Assembly (NCBI GenBank): GCA_040882845.1
Contig: JBBEAM010000007.1
Coordinates: forward strand, 186,001 to 250,000
Direction: 5' to 3'
DNA: 64,000 nt
DNA from: JBBEAM01 sp040882845
GTDB lineage: Bacteria > Pseudomonadota > Alphaproteobacteria > Kiloniellales > DSM-21159
The position numbers and the translations under genes are program-made. Positions 1-9,016 of this stretch are shown one piece after another. The notes under the pieces are model-generated. The model saw only the letters and a list, made by a program, of their open reading frames with translations. It was not told the origin of the DNA and searched no databases. Position 1 is the first letter of the stretch. Each line of letters starts with the position of its first letter.

Positions 1-246
1 TGGAATGAATCCGGTTACTCCAACCCGGAGTTCGACAGTCTCCTCTCCCAAGCCGAGGGCACGGCGGATGTCGAGCTGCGGCGCGAGATCATGGCGAAGA
101 TCGAGCGGATCATGGTCGATGACGGCCCCATCGTGCAGCCGCTCTGGCGGGCCCGTTCGGCGGCCTATGCAAAACGGGTGCAAGGCTTTGCGATGCATCC
201 AACCAACTACATCTTCGCCGAGCAGCTTGCGGTATCCGACGCGTAG
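1..246 (+). CDS. C-terminal end of a family 5 (peptide-type) ABC substrate-binding protein, 5' truncated
   Basis: The reading frame is open from base 1 and stops with TAG at 244-246, giving the last 81 residues. Phrases such as YSNPEFDSLL, a repeated acidic/basic helix, then VDDGPIVQPLW and a final Asn-Tyr pair are typical of the C-terminal lobe of SBP_bac_5 receptors, which bind peptides, nickel or other solutes in the periplasm for ABC importers. The receptor's start and the rest of its operon lie outside the window. Ligand class cannot be told from this piece. Family call is fairly secure; substrate is unknown. Confidence 0.75.
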   Translation, partial: WNESGYSNPEFDSLLSQAEGTADVELRREIMAKIERIMVDDGPIVQPLWRARSAAYAKRVQGFAMHPTNYIFAEQLAVSDA

Positions 247-287
247 CCTGTCCTAACCGCATCGGGCGAGCGTGAGTTTGTATCCCT

Positions 288-1235
288 ATGCTTGATTCGC
301 CATTCCGCGAAGCCGGCGCTTCGCCCGTAAGGCCCGATGAGCACATCGAGGACCTGCTGGGCGAAGCGCAGGGCTTTGGCAGTCTGCTGTTCGATTCCGA
401 GGGCCGCGCGATCGTCGAAGACGGGGCGACGTGGCTCTATACGACCTTGTATGAAGACGGACGCTGGACGAGCTGGGTGCGCCGCTTTCATCTCGAGACG
501 CGAACGGCCTCGCCGGCCCGTCAGGTATTGGGGCCTGAAGGCGAAGAGGATCGCGCGGTCCTGCATCACGTCATGGTGGCGAGAGAGGGCCTTATCGTCG
601 GTTTCTATTCCAACGGGCGGGGGCTGCGCGCCGCAACCGCCGCTTCACCCGAAGAACCCTTCACGCCGGTCCGCTCCTTTGCGCTGGACCCCGTTCAGGG
701 CTGGGAAACCCGAGGCGGAGTTACCGATGGCTGGTCGCTGGAAGCGAACGGCGCCTACCTTGCCTGCACCAAAAGCGAGACCGAGCTGGTGTTCTGGGAA
801 GGTTACGACAGCTACCGGCGTTCCGGGCGGCTGGGCGATCTCGGCTGGGCGCAGCTCAGCCTCAATCTCGGCGACGGCACCCTAAGCCTGATCGAACGCC
901 ACCCTGCCAATCCCTTGCCGTTCCGGCCGGAGGGTTGGGCCTGCGCGCGCTGCGGAGGGAACCTCGCCAGCAGCCTGCGGATTCGGAATCTCTATCCCTT
1001 CTTCTATTACCTGCGCCCGGACGCGCGCAGGATTTCGCTCGCCCTGGCGCTGAGCGTCGACCCGCTGTTTCAGGAGGTGCAAGAACTGCACCTCATCGGC
1101 CGGCCCGCGGGACAGGAAGTCCTGATCGAGAAATTCCAAAGCCTCGGCCAGGAGGACAAGCTCTCGCTGTTCTACGAAAGCCAGTTCGCCGATGGCACTT
1201 GGCACACAGGCTTGCGGACCTACTTCATCCGCTGA
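288..1235 (+). CDS. hypothetical protein, 315 aa, no recognised family
   Basis: A 315-residue protein with normal GC-rich codon use and no signal peptide or membrane segment. It looks beta-rich: repeated aromatic/Gly turns, for example WLYTTLYEDG near residue 49 and SLFYESQFADG near the C-terminus. A CARCGG motif near residue 218 could be half of a metal site, but no second Cys pair is seen. It follows the truncated binding protein by 41 bases and precedes an aminotransferase on the same strand, so it may belong to that transport/catabolism group. The repeated strand-and-turn pattern could be a propeller-like fold; that is a guess. Function unknown. Confidence 0.55.
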   Translation: MLDSPFREAGASPVRPDEHIEDLLGEAQGFGSLLFDSEGRAIVEDGATWLYTTLYEDGRWTSWVRRFHLETRTASPARQVLGPEGEEDRAVLHHVMVAREGLIVGFYSNGRGLRAATAASPEEPFTPVRSFALDPVQGWETRGGVTDGWSLEANGAYLACTKSETELVFWEGYDSYRRSGRLGDLGWAQLSLNLGDGTLSLIERHPANPLPFRPEGWACARCGGNLASSLRIRNLYPFFYYLRPDARRISLALALSVDPLFQEVQELHLIGRPAGQEVLIEKFQSLGQEDKLSLFYESQFADGTWHTGLRTYFIR

Positions 1236-1342
1236 AGCGCACCGGCCGGCCTGCAGTACGCGGAAGGGGCAAATCGGCTCTGGCGGCCGCTCCTCGAGAG
1301 TGCTTGCATGATCGCTCCGTAGCAAGCCAGCGAAACCGAGCC

Positions 1343-2689
1343 ATGACCTACATCCTCCATCGCAACATCTCCGGCCAGTTGCCGGTCGCCGTCGCCGGCG
1401 ACGGGCCCTATCTCATAGACAGCACGGGCAAGCGCTATCTCGATGCCTCGGGTGGCGCCGCGGTGTCCTGCCTCGGGCACAGCTACAAACCGGTGGTCGA
1501 GGCGATCAAGGCGCAGCTCGACACGCTACCCTATGCCCACACCTCCTTCTTCACCAACGAACCCTCGGAAGCGCTGGCGGAGCATCTGATCTCCCGCGCC
1601 AAGCGGAACATTCCCGGCTGCCGCCTGGGCAAGGTCTATTTCCTCTCCGGCGGCTCGGAGTCCAACGAGACGGCGATGAAGCTCGCCCGGCAGTACTTCT
1701 ACGAGAAGGGGGAGACGGAGCGGCGCTACTTCATCTCGCGCAACCAGAGCTATCACGGCAATACCCTTGGCGCGCTGGCGGTCGGCGGCAATCCGGGGCG
1801 CCGCGAGGTCTTCGAGCCGCTGCTCAAGGAGGTCCGGCACATCTCGCCCTGCTACGCCTATCGCGGACGGCGCGACGCCGAGAGCGAGGAGGCCTATGGC
1901 CAGCGCGTGGCAAACGAGCTGGAGACGGCGATCCTGGAACTGGGCCCCGACAAGGTGATCGGTTTCTTCGCCGAGACCGTGGTCGGCGCCACCCTGGGTG
2001 CGGTGCCGGCAGTGCCCGGCTATTTCAAGCGGGTCCGCGAGATCTGCGATACCTACGGCGTGCTGCTGATCCTCGACGAAGTGATGAGCGGCATGGGCCG
2101 CACCGGCACGCTCTACGCCTGCGAACAGGAAGGCATCTCGCCCGACATCCTGACCTGCGCCAAGGGGCTCGGCGCCGGCTACCAGGCGATCGGCGCCTGC
2201 CTGATGAGCGACGAGATCTACGACACCATCGCCCAGGGCAGCGGGGCCTTCCAGCACGGCTTCACCTATATCGGCCACCCCACGGCCTGCGCCGGCGCGC
2301 TGGCGGTGCAGCGTGCGATCGAGCAGGAGAAGCTGCTCGACAACGTGCAGGCGCAGAGCGCGGCGCTGTTCGACGCCCTGCAGGAGCGTTTCGGCAACCA
2401 CCCCCATGTCGGCGACATCCGGGGACGGGGTCTCTTCCTCGGGGTCGAACTGGTCGCCGACAGGGCCAGCAAGGAAGCCTTCGACCCGGCCCTCAAACTC
2501 TTCGCCAAGACCAAGAGCGCGGCCATGCAGCGGGGCCTGCTGTGCTATCCCAACGGCGGCACCGTGGACGGCAAGCGGGGCGATCATATCCTGCTGGCAC
2601 CGCCCTTCATCATCGGTTCGGAGCAGGTCGCGGAGATCGCCGAAAAGCTTGGCGACGCCATCGATTTCGTACTCGAAGGAGCGGTCTGA
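1343..2689 (+). CDS. class III (omega-type) aminotransferase, PLP-dependent
   Basis: A 448-residue fold-type I PLP enzyme of the acetylornithine/GABA/omega-amino-acid aminotransferase class. Visible hallmarks are the substrate/cofactor loop LSGGSESNETAMK, the PLP-ring Asp in LLILDEVMSGMGRTG, and the Schiff-base Lys in ILTCAKGLGAGYQ. I chose ATG 1343 (MTYILHRN), which fits the family N-terminus; the frame is open further upstream but that part is arginine-rich shadow sequence. The amino donor cannot be read from the sequence. The gene stands alone before a 400-base spacer leading to the TAXI TRAP operon. Confidence 0.9.
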   Translation: MTYILHRNISGQLPVAVAGDGPYLIDSTGKRYLDASGGAAVSCLGHSYKPVVEAIKAQLDTLPYAHTSFFTNEPSEALAEHLISRAKRNIPGCRLGKVYFLSGGSESNETAMKLARQYFYEKGETERRYFISRNQSYHGNTLGALAVGGNPGRREVFEPLLKEVRHISPCYAYRGRRDAESEEAYGQRVANELETAILELGPDKVIGFFAETVVGATLGAVPAVPGYFKRVREICDTYGVLLILDEVMSGMGRTGTLYACEQEGISPDILTCAKGLGAGYQAIGACLMSDEIYDTIAQGSGAFQHGFTYIGHPTACAGALAVQRAIEQEKLLDNVQAQSAALFDALQERFGNHPHVGDIRGRGLFLGVELVADRASKEAFDPALKLFAKTKSAAMQRGLLCYPNGGTVDGKRGDHILLAPPFIIGSEQVAEIAEKLGDAIDFVLEGAV

Positions 2690-3087
2690 GCTCCCTGCGC
2701 CGGACGTTACAGCGGCGTCTCAAGCTATTGTTGTGCAATGCAAATATGCGCGTTTACCCCTGCCAGCATTACAGGCTGGTCATTTCGCGCGGCTTCGTGT
2801 TTCAATAGTTGGTCACACGACGAAGGCGTGTTCACAAACGCTCGAATGTGACGGCACAGGGAGTAATGGTTCTGACCATTCACGCATTTGGCGCTTCCGC
2901 GCCAACCCCGACCTATTTTCGCCCTTCGCTGGACCTTGTGTCTGCGGAAACCATGCGAAGCGGTCCGTTGCCTTTCACGGCAGCGGACCGGCCGTGCTCT
3001 GCGGTACGGTCGGGTTCTGTGGCGGCCGCGGCCGCCGCAACATCCTTCGGGATGATCCACGCCTATAAAAATCGGAGGCATACTGCC
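2690..3087 (+). promoter_or_regulatory. 398-base gene-free leader upstream of the TAXI receptor gene, with several dyads
   Basis: No convincing gene lies here, although the TAXI frame stays open back to 2809; that extension is Arg/Ala-rich and has no signal-peptide logic. The spacer holds a 16-base dyad at 2865-2880 (AATGGT, 4-base loop, ACCATT), a near-perfect 12-bp hairpin at 2961-2990, and a perfect 16-base GC palindrome at 3021-3036. A Shine-Dalgarno CGGAGG precedes the ATG at 3088. No confident -35/-10 pair was found. The length and structure suggest a regulated leader. Confidence 0.45.
2961..2990 (+). promoter_or_regulatory. strong hairpin in the TAXI leader
   Basis: Bases 2961-2972 pair with 2979-2990 over 12 base pairs with a single G-U wobble and a 6-base loop (TTTCAC). 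No T-run follows, so it is not a standard terminator. It lies about 100 bases before the receptor start. It could be an RNA structure or a DNA operator. Confidence 0.5.
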
Positions 3088-4074
3088 ATGAAGAAACTTG
3101 CTTTGACGGGCGTTGCAATGGCCCTTACGGCCAGCCTCGCCCTGATTGGGACTTCGGGTCCCGCGGAGGCTCAAGACCAGCGTTTCGTATCCGTCGGCAC
3201 GGGCGGCGTCACCGGCGTCTACTATCCGGCCGGCGGCGCCATCTGCCGGCTGGTCAACAAGAACCGCAAGGAGCACGGCATCCGTTGCTCGGTCGAGTCG
3301 ACCGGCGGTTCGGTGTACAACGTCAACACCATCCGCGAGGGCGAACTGGAGTTCGGCGTCGCTCAGTCCGACATCCAGCACAAGTCCTATCACGGCGAAA
3401 GCGAAACCTTCGCCGATCAGGGCCCCTTCGAAGACTTGCGCGCCGTCTTCTCGCTGCATCCCGAGCCCTTTACCGTGGTCGCGCGCAGCGATTCCGGCAT
3501 CAAGGATTTCGCCGATCTGAAGGGCAAGCGGGTCAACATCGGCAACCCGGGCTCCGGCCAGCGCGACACCATGGATGTCGTTCTGAACGCCTTGGGCTGG
3601 ACCACCGGCGATTTTTCGCTGGCGTCCGAGCTGAAGTCGGCGGAGCAGAGCCAGGCGCTCTGCGACAATCAGATCGACGCCATGATCTTCACCGTCGGCC
3701 ATCCCTCGGGCTCGATCCAGGAGGCTACGACCTCCTGCGAGTCCGTTCTGGTCAACGTCGACGGCCCTGAGATCGAGGGCCTGATCGCCGAGAACGCCTA
3801 CTATCGTAGCGCGACGATCCCCGGCGGCATGTATCGCGGCACCGACGAGGACGTGACGACCTTCGGTGTCGGCGCCACCCTCGTCACCTCAGCCGATGTG
3901 CCCGAGGACGTCGTTTACGAACTGGTCAAGGCAGTGTTCGAGAACTTCGACGACTTCAAGAACCTCCATCCCGCCTTCGCCAACCTGAAGCAGGAGGAGA
4001 TGATCAAGGACGGCCTCTCCGCGCCGCTGCATGCCGGTGCCGAGAAGTACTACAAGGAGCAGGGCTGGATGTAA
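3088..4074 (+). CDS. TRAP transporter solute receptor, TAXI family
   Basis: A 328-residue periplasmic receptor. The signal peptide runs to about residue 28 with an AEA cleavage motif, and the mature protein opens with FVSVGTGGVTGVYYPAGGAIC, the family signature. Further TAXI features are CSVESTGGSVYNV, the GKRVNIGNPGSGQR segment and a C-terminal PLHAGAEKYYKE. TAXI receptors feed a fused 4+12 TM permease, which is encoded next. Start chosen at ATG 3088 because of the SD sequence and signal peptide. Ligands of TAXI receptors include glutamate-like and other carboxylates in known cases; this one is unassigned. Confidence 0.93.
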   Translation: MKKLALTGVAMALTASLALIGTSGPAEAQDQRFVSVGTGGVTGVYYPAGGAICRLVNKNRKEHGIRCSVESTGGSVYNVNTIREGELEFGVAQSDIQHKSYHGESETFADQGPFEDLRAVFSLHPEPFTVVARSDSGIKDFADLKGKRVNIGNPGSGQRDTMDVVLNALGWTTGDFSLASELKSAEQSQALCDNQIDAMIFTVGHPSGSIQEATTSCESVLVNVDGPEIEGLIAENAYYRSATIPGGMYRGTDEDVTTFGVGATLVTSADVPEDVVYELVKAVFENFDDFKNLHPAFANLKQEEMIKDGLSAPLHAGAEKYYKEQGWM

Positions 4075-4096
4075 TCTGGCCGTTGCGTCAAGGAAG

Positions 4097-4126
4097 GGCC
4101 GGGCGGAGAGCGATCTTCGCCCGGCC
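4097..4126 (+). terminator. intercistronic hairpin between TAXI receptor and permease genes
   Basis: GGCCGGGCG at 4097-4105 pairs perfectly with CGCCCGGCC at 4118-4126 around a 12-base loop, and the flanking AGGAA/TTCCT can extend it. It begins 22 bases after the receptor stop. There is no long T-run, so partial termination or protection of the receptor mRNA is more likely than full termination; this arrangement is common where a receptor must exceed its permease. Confidence 0.5.
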
Positions 4127-4252
4127 GCTTTCCTAGCTTTCCAAACCTGGGCCGGCGGCCTCGCCGCGCCCCGCGCAGACTAGTCGGGATTTTACGAGAG
4201 CCGGAACCCAGAATGAACGACAGCTTCTGGATCTCCTGGCGGGGGGGTGGAG

Positions 4253-6880
4253 ATGGCGGATTCGGACAAGCAGGGGGGCAAAGCCCTTTCCGACGACGAG
4301 CTGCAGGATCTCGTCGCCTCGACGGACACCGGCGCGCGCAACATCGTCGGTCCGGTCGGCATCGCCCTGGCGGGGGTCGCGCTGTTCTGGTCGCTGTTCC
4401 AACTCTGGATCGCCTCGCCGCTGCCCTTCATCGCCGGACGCTTCGTCTCCGGCATTGTGCTCAATAATACGGAAACCCGCTCGATCCATCTGGCGCTGGC
4501 GGTCTTCCTGACCTTCATGTCCTATCCGGCCCTGGCACGCAGCCCGCGCGACCGCGTGCCGATCCTGGACTGGGTCCTGGCCATCGCCGGCGCCTTCTGC
4601 GCCGGCTATCTCTTCCTGTTCTACGACGAGCTGGCAACCCGGCCGGGACGCCCCTCCGATTTGGACTTGATCACTGCAGGCGTCGGCATCGTGATTCTGC
4701 TGGAGGCGACGCGGCGGGCGCTGGGGCCGCCGCTTATGATCGTCGCAGTCGTCTTCCTCGCTTATACCTTTTTCGGATCCTCAGAATTTGTTCCCGAGGT
4801 CATTCGCTCGGATTCCAAATCGTTCCAGGCGGCGATGTCGCACCAGTGGCTAGGCACCGAGGGTGTGTTCGGTGTCGCCCTCGGCGTCTCCGCTGCATAC
4901 GTCTTCCTCTTCGTGCTGTTCGGTTCGCTGCTGGATAAGGGCGGGGCTGGCAACTACTTCATCCAGCTCGCCTTCGGGCTGCTCGGCCATCTGCGCGGCG
5001 GTCCGGCCAAGGCGGCGGTACTGGCCTCGGCGATGACCGGCCTGATCTCCGGCTCCTCGATCGCCAATGTGGTGACCACCGGCACCTTCACCATTCCGCT
5101 GATGAAGCGGGTCGGTTTCTCCTCGGAAAAGGCCGGTGCCGTCGAGGTCGGCTCCTCGGTCAACGGCCAGATCATGCCGCCGGTGATGGGCGCCGCCGCC
5201 TTCCTGATGGTGGAGTATGTCGGCATCACCTACGTCGAGGTGATCAAGCACGCCTTCCTGCCGGCGACGATCTCCTACATCGCGCTACTCTACCTGGTGC
5301 ACCTCGAGGCCGTGAAGGCCAACATGAAAGGTCTGCCGAAGCCGGTGATTACGCCGCTGAAGCAAAGCCTGATCCGCACTGGCATCATCCTCTCTTCAAT
5401 CTTTATCCTCGCTGGCGCGACGTACTTCGTGATGCAGTTCCTGAAATCGGCGCTGGGCGGTGGCTTTGGCATCGGCGTCGTGCCGATCATCCTTGCTGCC
5501 TATGTTCTGCTGGTCTGGATCGCCGCCAGGAAGCCGGACCTGGAGATGGACGACCCCAACTCGGAGATCGTCAAGCTGCCGATCGCCGGGCAGGTGGTGA
5601 AGACCGGTCTGCACTACATCCTGCCGATCGTGGTGCTGGTCTGGTGCCTGATGGTCGAGCGTATGTCGCCCGGGCTCTCCGCCTTCTGGGCGGCGACTAT
5701 CATGATCTTCATTCTACTGACCCAGCGGCCGCTGAAGGCGCTGTTCCGCGGCGAGGCGACCCTGGGTGCGGAAACCCGCCAGGGCTTCACGGAGCTGCTC
5801 GACGGCCTGATCGCCGGCGCGCGCAACATGATCGGCATCGCCGTAGCGACCGCCACCGCCGGCATCATCGTTGGCACGGTAACTCAAACCGGTATCGGTC
5901 AGGTGATGACCGAATTCGTTGAGTACATCTCAGGCGGCAGCCTGATCCTGATCCTGGTGTTCACCGCGATCATCAGCCTGATCCTCGGCATGGGCCTGCC
6001 GACCACGGCCAACTACATCGTCGTCTCCTCGCTGATGGCGCCGGTGGTGGTCCAACTAGGCGCGGAGAACGGCCTGATCGTGCCGCTGATCGCCGTGCAT
6101 CTCTTCGTCTTCTACTTCGGGATCATGGCGGATGTGACTCCACCCGTGGGGCTCGCCTCCTTCGCGGCTGCGGCTGTGTCGGGTGGCGACCCGATACGCA
6201 CCGGCTTCACGGCGTTCTTCTACAGCCTGAGGACGGTGATTCTGCCCTTCCTGTTCATTTTCAACACCGATCTGCTGCTGATCGACGTCAGCCTGGTGGG
6301 CGCGGTCTTCGTCTTCATACAGGCAACCATAGCCATGCTGATCTTCGCGGCGGCGACCCAGGGCTATTTCTTCGCCCGGAATCGCATCTGGGAAGCGGCG
6401 GCCCTGCTGCTGATCGCCTTCACCTTGTTCCGTCCCGGATTCTGGCTGGACATGGTGGAGCCGCCCTTCGAGCAGCTCGAACCGACGCAGATCTATGAGG
6501 AGGCGGGCACGCGCCCGGCCGGTTCGCAACTGCGGCTGGTGATCGAGGGGCCGGACTTCGACAAGCCCGACGAAACGCTGTCGCGCGCCCTGATCGTGCC
6601 GCTCGGCGAGGCCGAAGACGGCGAGGCCCGGCTGTCCGAGCAGGGCATCACGGTCTTCATCGAGGACGGACAGGCGGTTCTGGAGGAACCCTTCCCCGGC
6701 ACGCCGGCGTTCGAGAAGCTGCAGAACTTCGATTTCTATGGCGACCGCCCGACGGTGATCTCCGAGGTCAAGGTCGAGGCGGAGCGGCTGCCGAAGGAAC
6801 TCTTCTTCATTCCGGCGGTTCTGCTCTTGGCCCTGGTGATCGTGCTGCAGCGCCGCCGCACCGACGTTCCGGCCTTCTGA
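4253..6880 (+). CDS. TRAP transporter fused small/large permease with C-terminal DUF3394-type domain
   Basis: About 875 residues. After a hydrophilic N-terminus come many membrane helices corresponding to fused DctQ and DctM parts. Large-subunit features include the glycine-rich MTGLISGSSIANVVTTG loop (about residue 265) and GMGLPTTANYIVVSS in the second repeat. The last roughly 150 residues form a soluble beta-rich extension with a final helix, resembling DUF3394, common in TAXI-linked permeases. ATG 4253 follows a run of seven G that can act as SD; GTG 4247 is an alternative adding two residues. It probably takes up an organic acid by Na+ or H+ symport with the preceding receptor. Confidence 0.92.
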   Translation: MADSDKQGGKALSDDELQDLVASTDTGARNIVGPVGIALAGVALFWSLFQLWIASPLPFIAGRFVSGIVLNNTETRSIHLALAVFLTFMSYPALARSPRDRVPILDWVLAIAGAFCAGYLFLFYDELATRPGRPSDLDLITAGVGIVILLEATRRALGPPLMIVAVVFLAYTFFGSSEFVPEVIRSDSKSFQAAMSHQWLGTEGVFGVALGVSAAYVFLFVLFGSLLDKGGAGNYFIQLAFGLLGHLRGGPAKAAVLASAMTGLISGSSIANVVTTGTFTIPLMKRVGFSSEKAGAVEVGSSVNGQIMPPVMGAAAFLMVEYVGITYVEVIKHAFLPATISYIALLYLVHLEAVKANMKGLPKPVITPLKQSLIRTGIILSSIFILAGATYFVMQFLKSALGGGFGIGVVPIILAAYVLLVWIAARKPDLEMDDPNSEIVKLPIAGQVVKTGLHYILPIVVLVWCLMVERMSPGLSAFWAATIMIFILLTQRPLKALFRGEATLGAETRQGFTELLDGLIAGARNMIGIAVATATAGIIVGTVTQTGIGQVMTEFVEYISGGSLILILVFTAIISLILGMGLPTTANYIVVSSLMAPVVVQLGAENGLIVPLIAVHLFVFYFGIMADVTPPVGLASFAAAAVSGGDPIRTGFTAFFYSLRTVILPFLFIFNTDLLLIDVSLVGAVFVFIQATIAMLIFAAATQGYFFARNRIWEAAALLLIAFTLFRPGFWLDMVEPPFEQLEPTQIYEEAGTRPAGSQLRLVIEGPDFDKPDETLSRALIVPLGEAEDGEARLSEQGITVFIEDGQAVLEEPFPGTPAFEKLQNFDFYGDRPTVISEVKVEAERLPKELFFIPAVLLLALVIVLQRRRTDVPAF

Positions 6881-6895
6881 GCGGGAGGAGCAGAG

Positions 6896-7324
6896 ATGTA
6901 CAAGGATATCCTTTTGGCGGTGGACATCGAGGATCCCGAGGATCAGCGCAAGGCCGTGAGCACGGCGGCGGAGTACGCCAAGGCCTTCGGCTCGACGCTG
7001 CACGTCATCACGGTGGTGCCGACCTTCGGCCTGTCGATCGTCGGGTCCTACTTCCCGCCCGACTATGAAAAGAAGACCCTCGAGGCCGCCAAGCAGAGCC
7101 TGCACGCCTTCTGCGCCCAGCACATCCCCGAGGGCGTTTCCCTGCAGCACATCGTCGGCCACGGCCGCGTCTATCAGGAGATTCTGCGTTGCGCCGAGGA
7201 AATCTCCGCCGATCTGATCGTCATGGCCTCGCACCGGCCGGGTCTGGAAGACTATCTGGTCGGGCCGAATGCCGAGAAGGTGGTGCGTCACGCCAACTGC
7301 TCGGTCCTGGTGGTGCGGCCATGA
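6896..7324 (+). CDS. universal stress protein A family, TRAP-linked
   Basis: A 142-residue single UspA domain beginning MYKDILLAVDIED. The nucleotide-loop region reads ASHRPGLEDYLVGPNAEKVV, the UspF/UspG-like variant with SHRP and GPNA rather than the strict GxxG-9x-GS/T pattern, so ATP binding is plausible but not assured. It starts 15 bases after the permease with a GGGAGGAG ribosome site and its TGA overlaps the next ATG. A comparable UspA (TeaD) sits with the ectoine TRAP system of Halomonas, so a regulatory role on this transporter is a reasonable inference. Confidence 0.9.
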   Translation: MYKDILLAVDIEDPEDQRKAVSTAAEYAKAFGSTLHVITVVPTFGLSIVGSYFPPDYEKKTLEAAKQSLHAFCAQHIPEGVSLQHIVGHGRVYQEILRCAEEISADLIVMASHRPGLEDYLVGPNAEKVVRHANCSVLVVRP

Positions 7325-8196
7325 TGAAAGCCCCGCAGAGCATCTTCCTGGCTTGTCTTCTCGCCCTCTCCCTGGCCGCCTGCGAGACCATGGACTCGGT
7401 GGTGGATCTGGGCGCGAGCGCCGAGCCGGAGACCGTCGGCATTCCCGCCGGCCGCTTCGTCCAGGGGTCCAGCCCAGAGCAGCGCGATTACGCCTACACG
7501 CTGGATGAACTCGCGACCGGCAGCGCGCGCAGCCGCGACCAGCGTCTCTACGCGCGCGAGCTGGAACCGCAGTGGATCGAGCTGCCGGCTTTCGAGATCG
7601 CCGCCACGCCGATCACCAACGCTCAGTACGCCGCCTTCGTCGAGGCAACGGGGCACCCGGCGCCGGACGTCGATCAGGAGACCTGGCTGAGCTACCGCCA
7701 GCGGCTCGGCTACGAAGCGACCCGGCCCTATGCCTGGAACGAGGGACGGCCGCCCGAGGGCCGCGCCGACCACCCCGTGGTCCTGGTCGATTATGAGGAT
7801 GCCCTGGCCTATGCCGCCTGGCTGTCCGAGGAAACCGGCCGGACCTGGCGCCTGCCGAGCGAAGCGGAGTGGGAGAAGGCGGCGCGCGGCGACGACGGGC
7901 GGACCTTCCCCTGGGGCAACGCCTGGGATCCGGAGCGGCTCAACACCGCCGACGAAGGGCCGGGGGAAACCCTGCCGGTTGGCAGCTTCGCCGAGGGCGC
8001 CAGTCCCTACGGCCTGCTCGACGCCGCCGGACAGGTGGCCGAGTGGACCGCGAGCGAGCAGGCGCCCGGCCGCCACTTCGTCAAGGGCGGCGCCTGGAAC
8101 GACCAGGGCTGCGGCGCCTGCCGCCCCTCGGCCCGCGAAGGCCGGCCGGACCGGCAGCGCAACGTCGATCTGGGCTTCCGCCTGGTCGTGGAGTAG
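7321..8196 (+). CDS. formylglycine-generating-enzyme-like (SUMF1 fold) lipoprotein
   Basis: A 291-residue protein whose first 21 residues are a lipoprotein signal with lipobox LAAC (Cys21). From about residue 38 it has the FGE-sulfatase fold: IPAGRFVQGS, ATPITNAQYAAF, WRLPSEAEWEKAARG, FPWGN, GLLDAAGQVAEWT and a final LGFRLVVE. The C-terminal region carries Cys264 and Cys267 in GCGACRPSAR, two residues apart, unlike the wider spacing of the catalytic pair in true FGE, so oxidase activity is doubtful. It is coupled to the UspA gene by an ATGA overlap, placing it in the TAXI TRAP operon. A periplasm-facing binding or scaffold role is possible. Confidence 0.85.
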   Translation: MMKAPQSIFLACLLALSLAACETMDSVVDLGASAEPETVGIPAGRFVQGSSPEQRDYAYTLDELATGSARSRDQRLYARELEPQWIELPAFEIAATPITNAQYAAFVEATGHPAPDVDQETWLSYRQRLGYEATRPYAWNEGRPPEGRADHPVVLVDYEDALAYAAWLSEETGRTWRLPSEAEWEKAARGDDGRTFPWGNAWDPERLNTADEGPGETLPVGSFAEGASPYGLLDAAGQVAEWTASEQAPGRHFVKGGAWNDQGCGACRPSAREGRPDRQRNVDLGFRLVVE

Positions 8197-8251
8197 CGAC
8201 TTCCGGCGAAAGCGCTTCGCAACGCGGGGCCGCGCCGACTAGACTCCGGCC

Positions 8252-9016
8252 ATGCGGGATCGTCTCAAGCAAAGCGGCGCCATCGAGGTCTCCGGCGAGG
8301 CCGATCTCGGCCGCCTGCCACCGCAGGAAATCGCCGAGCTCGCCGCCGCGGCCGAGACCCTGGCCGAGGTCGCCCGGGTACTGGCGAAGACCGGCGACAA
8401 CGTCGTCGGCGAACTGCTGCGCGGCACCGAGACCTTCTACGAATGGGACCACTATCCGGCGGGCGACGTTTTCGATTCCGACAGCAACAGCCAGTACTAC
8501 TACCACGCCCATCCGCCGGGACAGCGCTTCGCGGGCGAGCATGGGCATTTCCACACCTTCCTGCGGCCCCGGGGCATGCCGCGAGGGATCAAGCCGGCCC
8601 CGCAGCCCGCCGCCGCTCCCTTGCAGGATCCCAACGATGCGCTGTCGCATCTCGTCGCCGTCGCCATGGATGCGCGCGGCCTGCCGATCCGGCTCTTCAC
8701 CACCAACCGCTGGGTCACCGGGGAGGTCTGGTACCGGGCCGAGGACGTCTGCCGGATGCTGCCGCGCTTCTCGGTCGATCACGCGCAGCCCTCCTGGCCG
8801 GTCAACCGTTGGATCACCGCGCTGGTGACGCTGTTCCGGCCGCAGATCGTGGCGCTGCTGCGCGCCCGCGACGCGGCCCTGCACGCCTACGACCGCCGGG
8901 TGGTGCCGCCCGACGTCTTCGAGGATCGGGGCCTGGAGATCGTTTCCTATGCGGAGATCGTGATCGAAGCGCAGATCGAGACGCTGCGCTCCCGGAGCCA
9001 TCGACGTAGGAGTTAG
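8252..9016 (+). CDS. conserved hypothetical protein, possibly DUF6969-like
   Basis: A 254-residue soluble protein. The most distinctive stretch is YYHAHPPGQR followed by GEHGHFHTFLRP around residues 91-110, a His-rich patch that could bind metal, then DALSHLVAVAMDARG and LFTTNRWVTGEVWY. I associate this pattern with a proteobacterial family of unknown function that I recall as DUF6969, not verified. It starts 55 bases after the FGE-like gene and its stop overlaps the stop of the convergent rhodanese gene. Function unknown. Confidence 0.7.
   Translation: MRDRLKQSGAIEVSGEADLGRLPPQEIAELAAAAETLAEVARVLAKTGDNVVGELLRGTETFYEWDHYPAGDVFDSDSNSQYYYHAHPPGQRFAGEHGHFHTFLRPRGMPRGIKPAPQPAAAPLQDPNDALSHLVAVAMDARGLPIRLFTTNRWVTGEVWYRAEDVCRMLPRFSVDHAQPSWPVNRWITALVTLFRPQIVALLRARDAALHAYDRRVVPPDVFEDRGLEIVSYAEIVIEAQIETLRSRSHRRRS

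Noticed and set aside
3021..3036. Perfect 16-base palindrome GGCGGCCGCGGCCGCC as a mobile-element end
   Set aside because: No second copy, direct repeats or transposase nearby; simple GC palindromes are expected at this base composition.
2809..3087. N-terminal extension of the TAXI receptor frame
   Set aside because: The extension is Arg/Ala-rich, lacks a ribosome site, and would bury the clear signal peptide that starts at 3088.
4213..4467. Short frame MNDSFWISWRGGG before the fused permease, possibly frameshifted by the seven-G run
   Set aside because: The permease frame has its own start and ribosome site; the upstream frame continues as a shadow with no family match.
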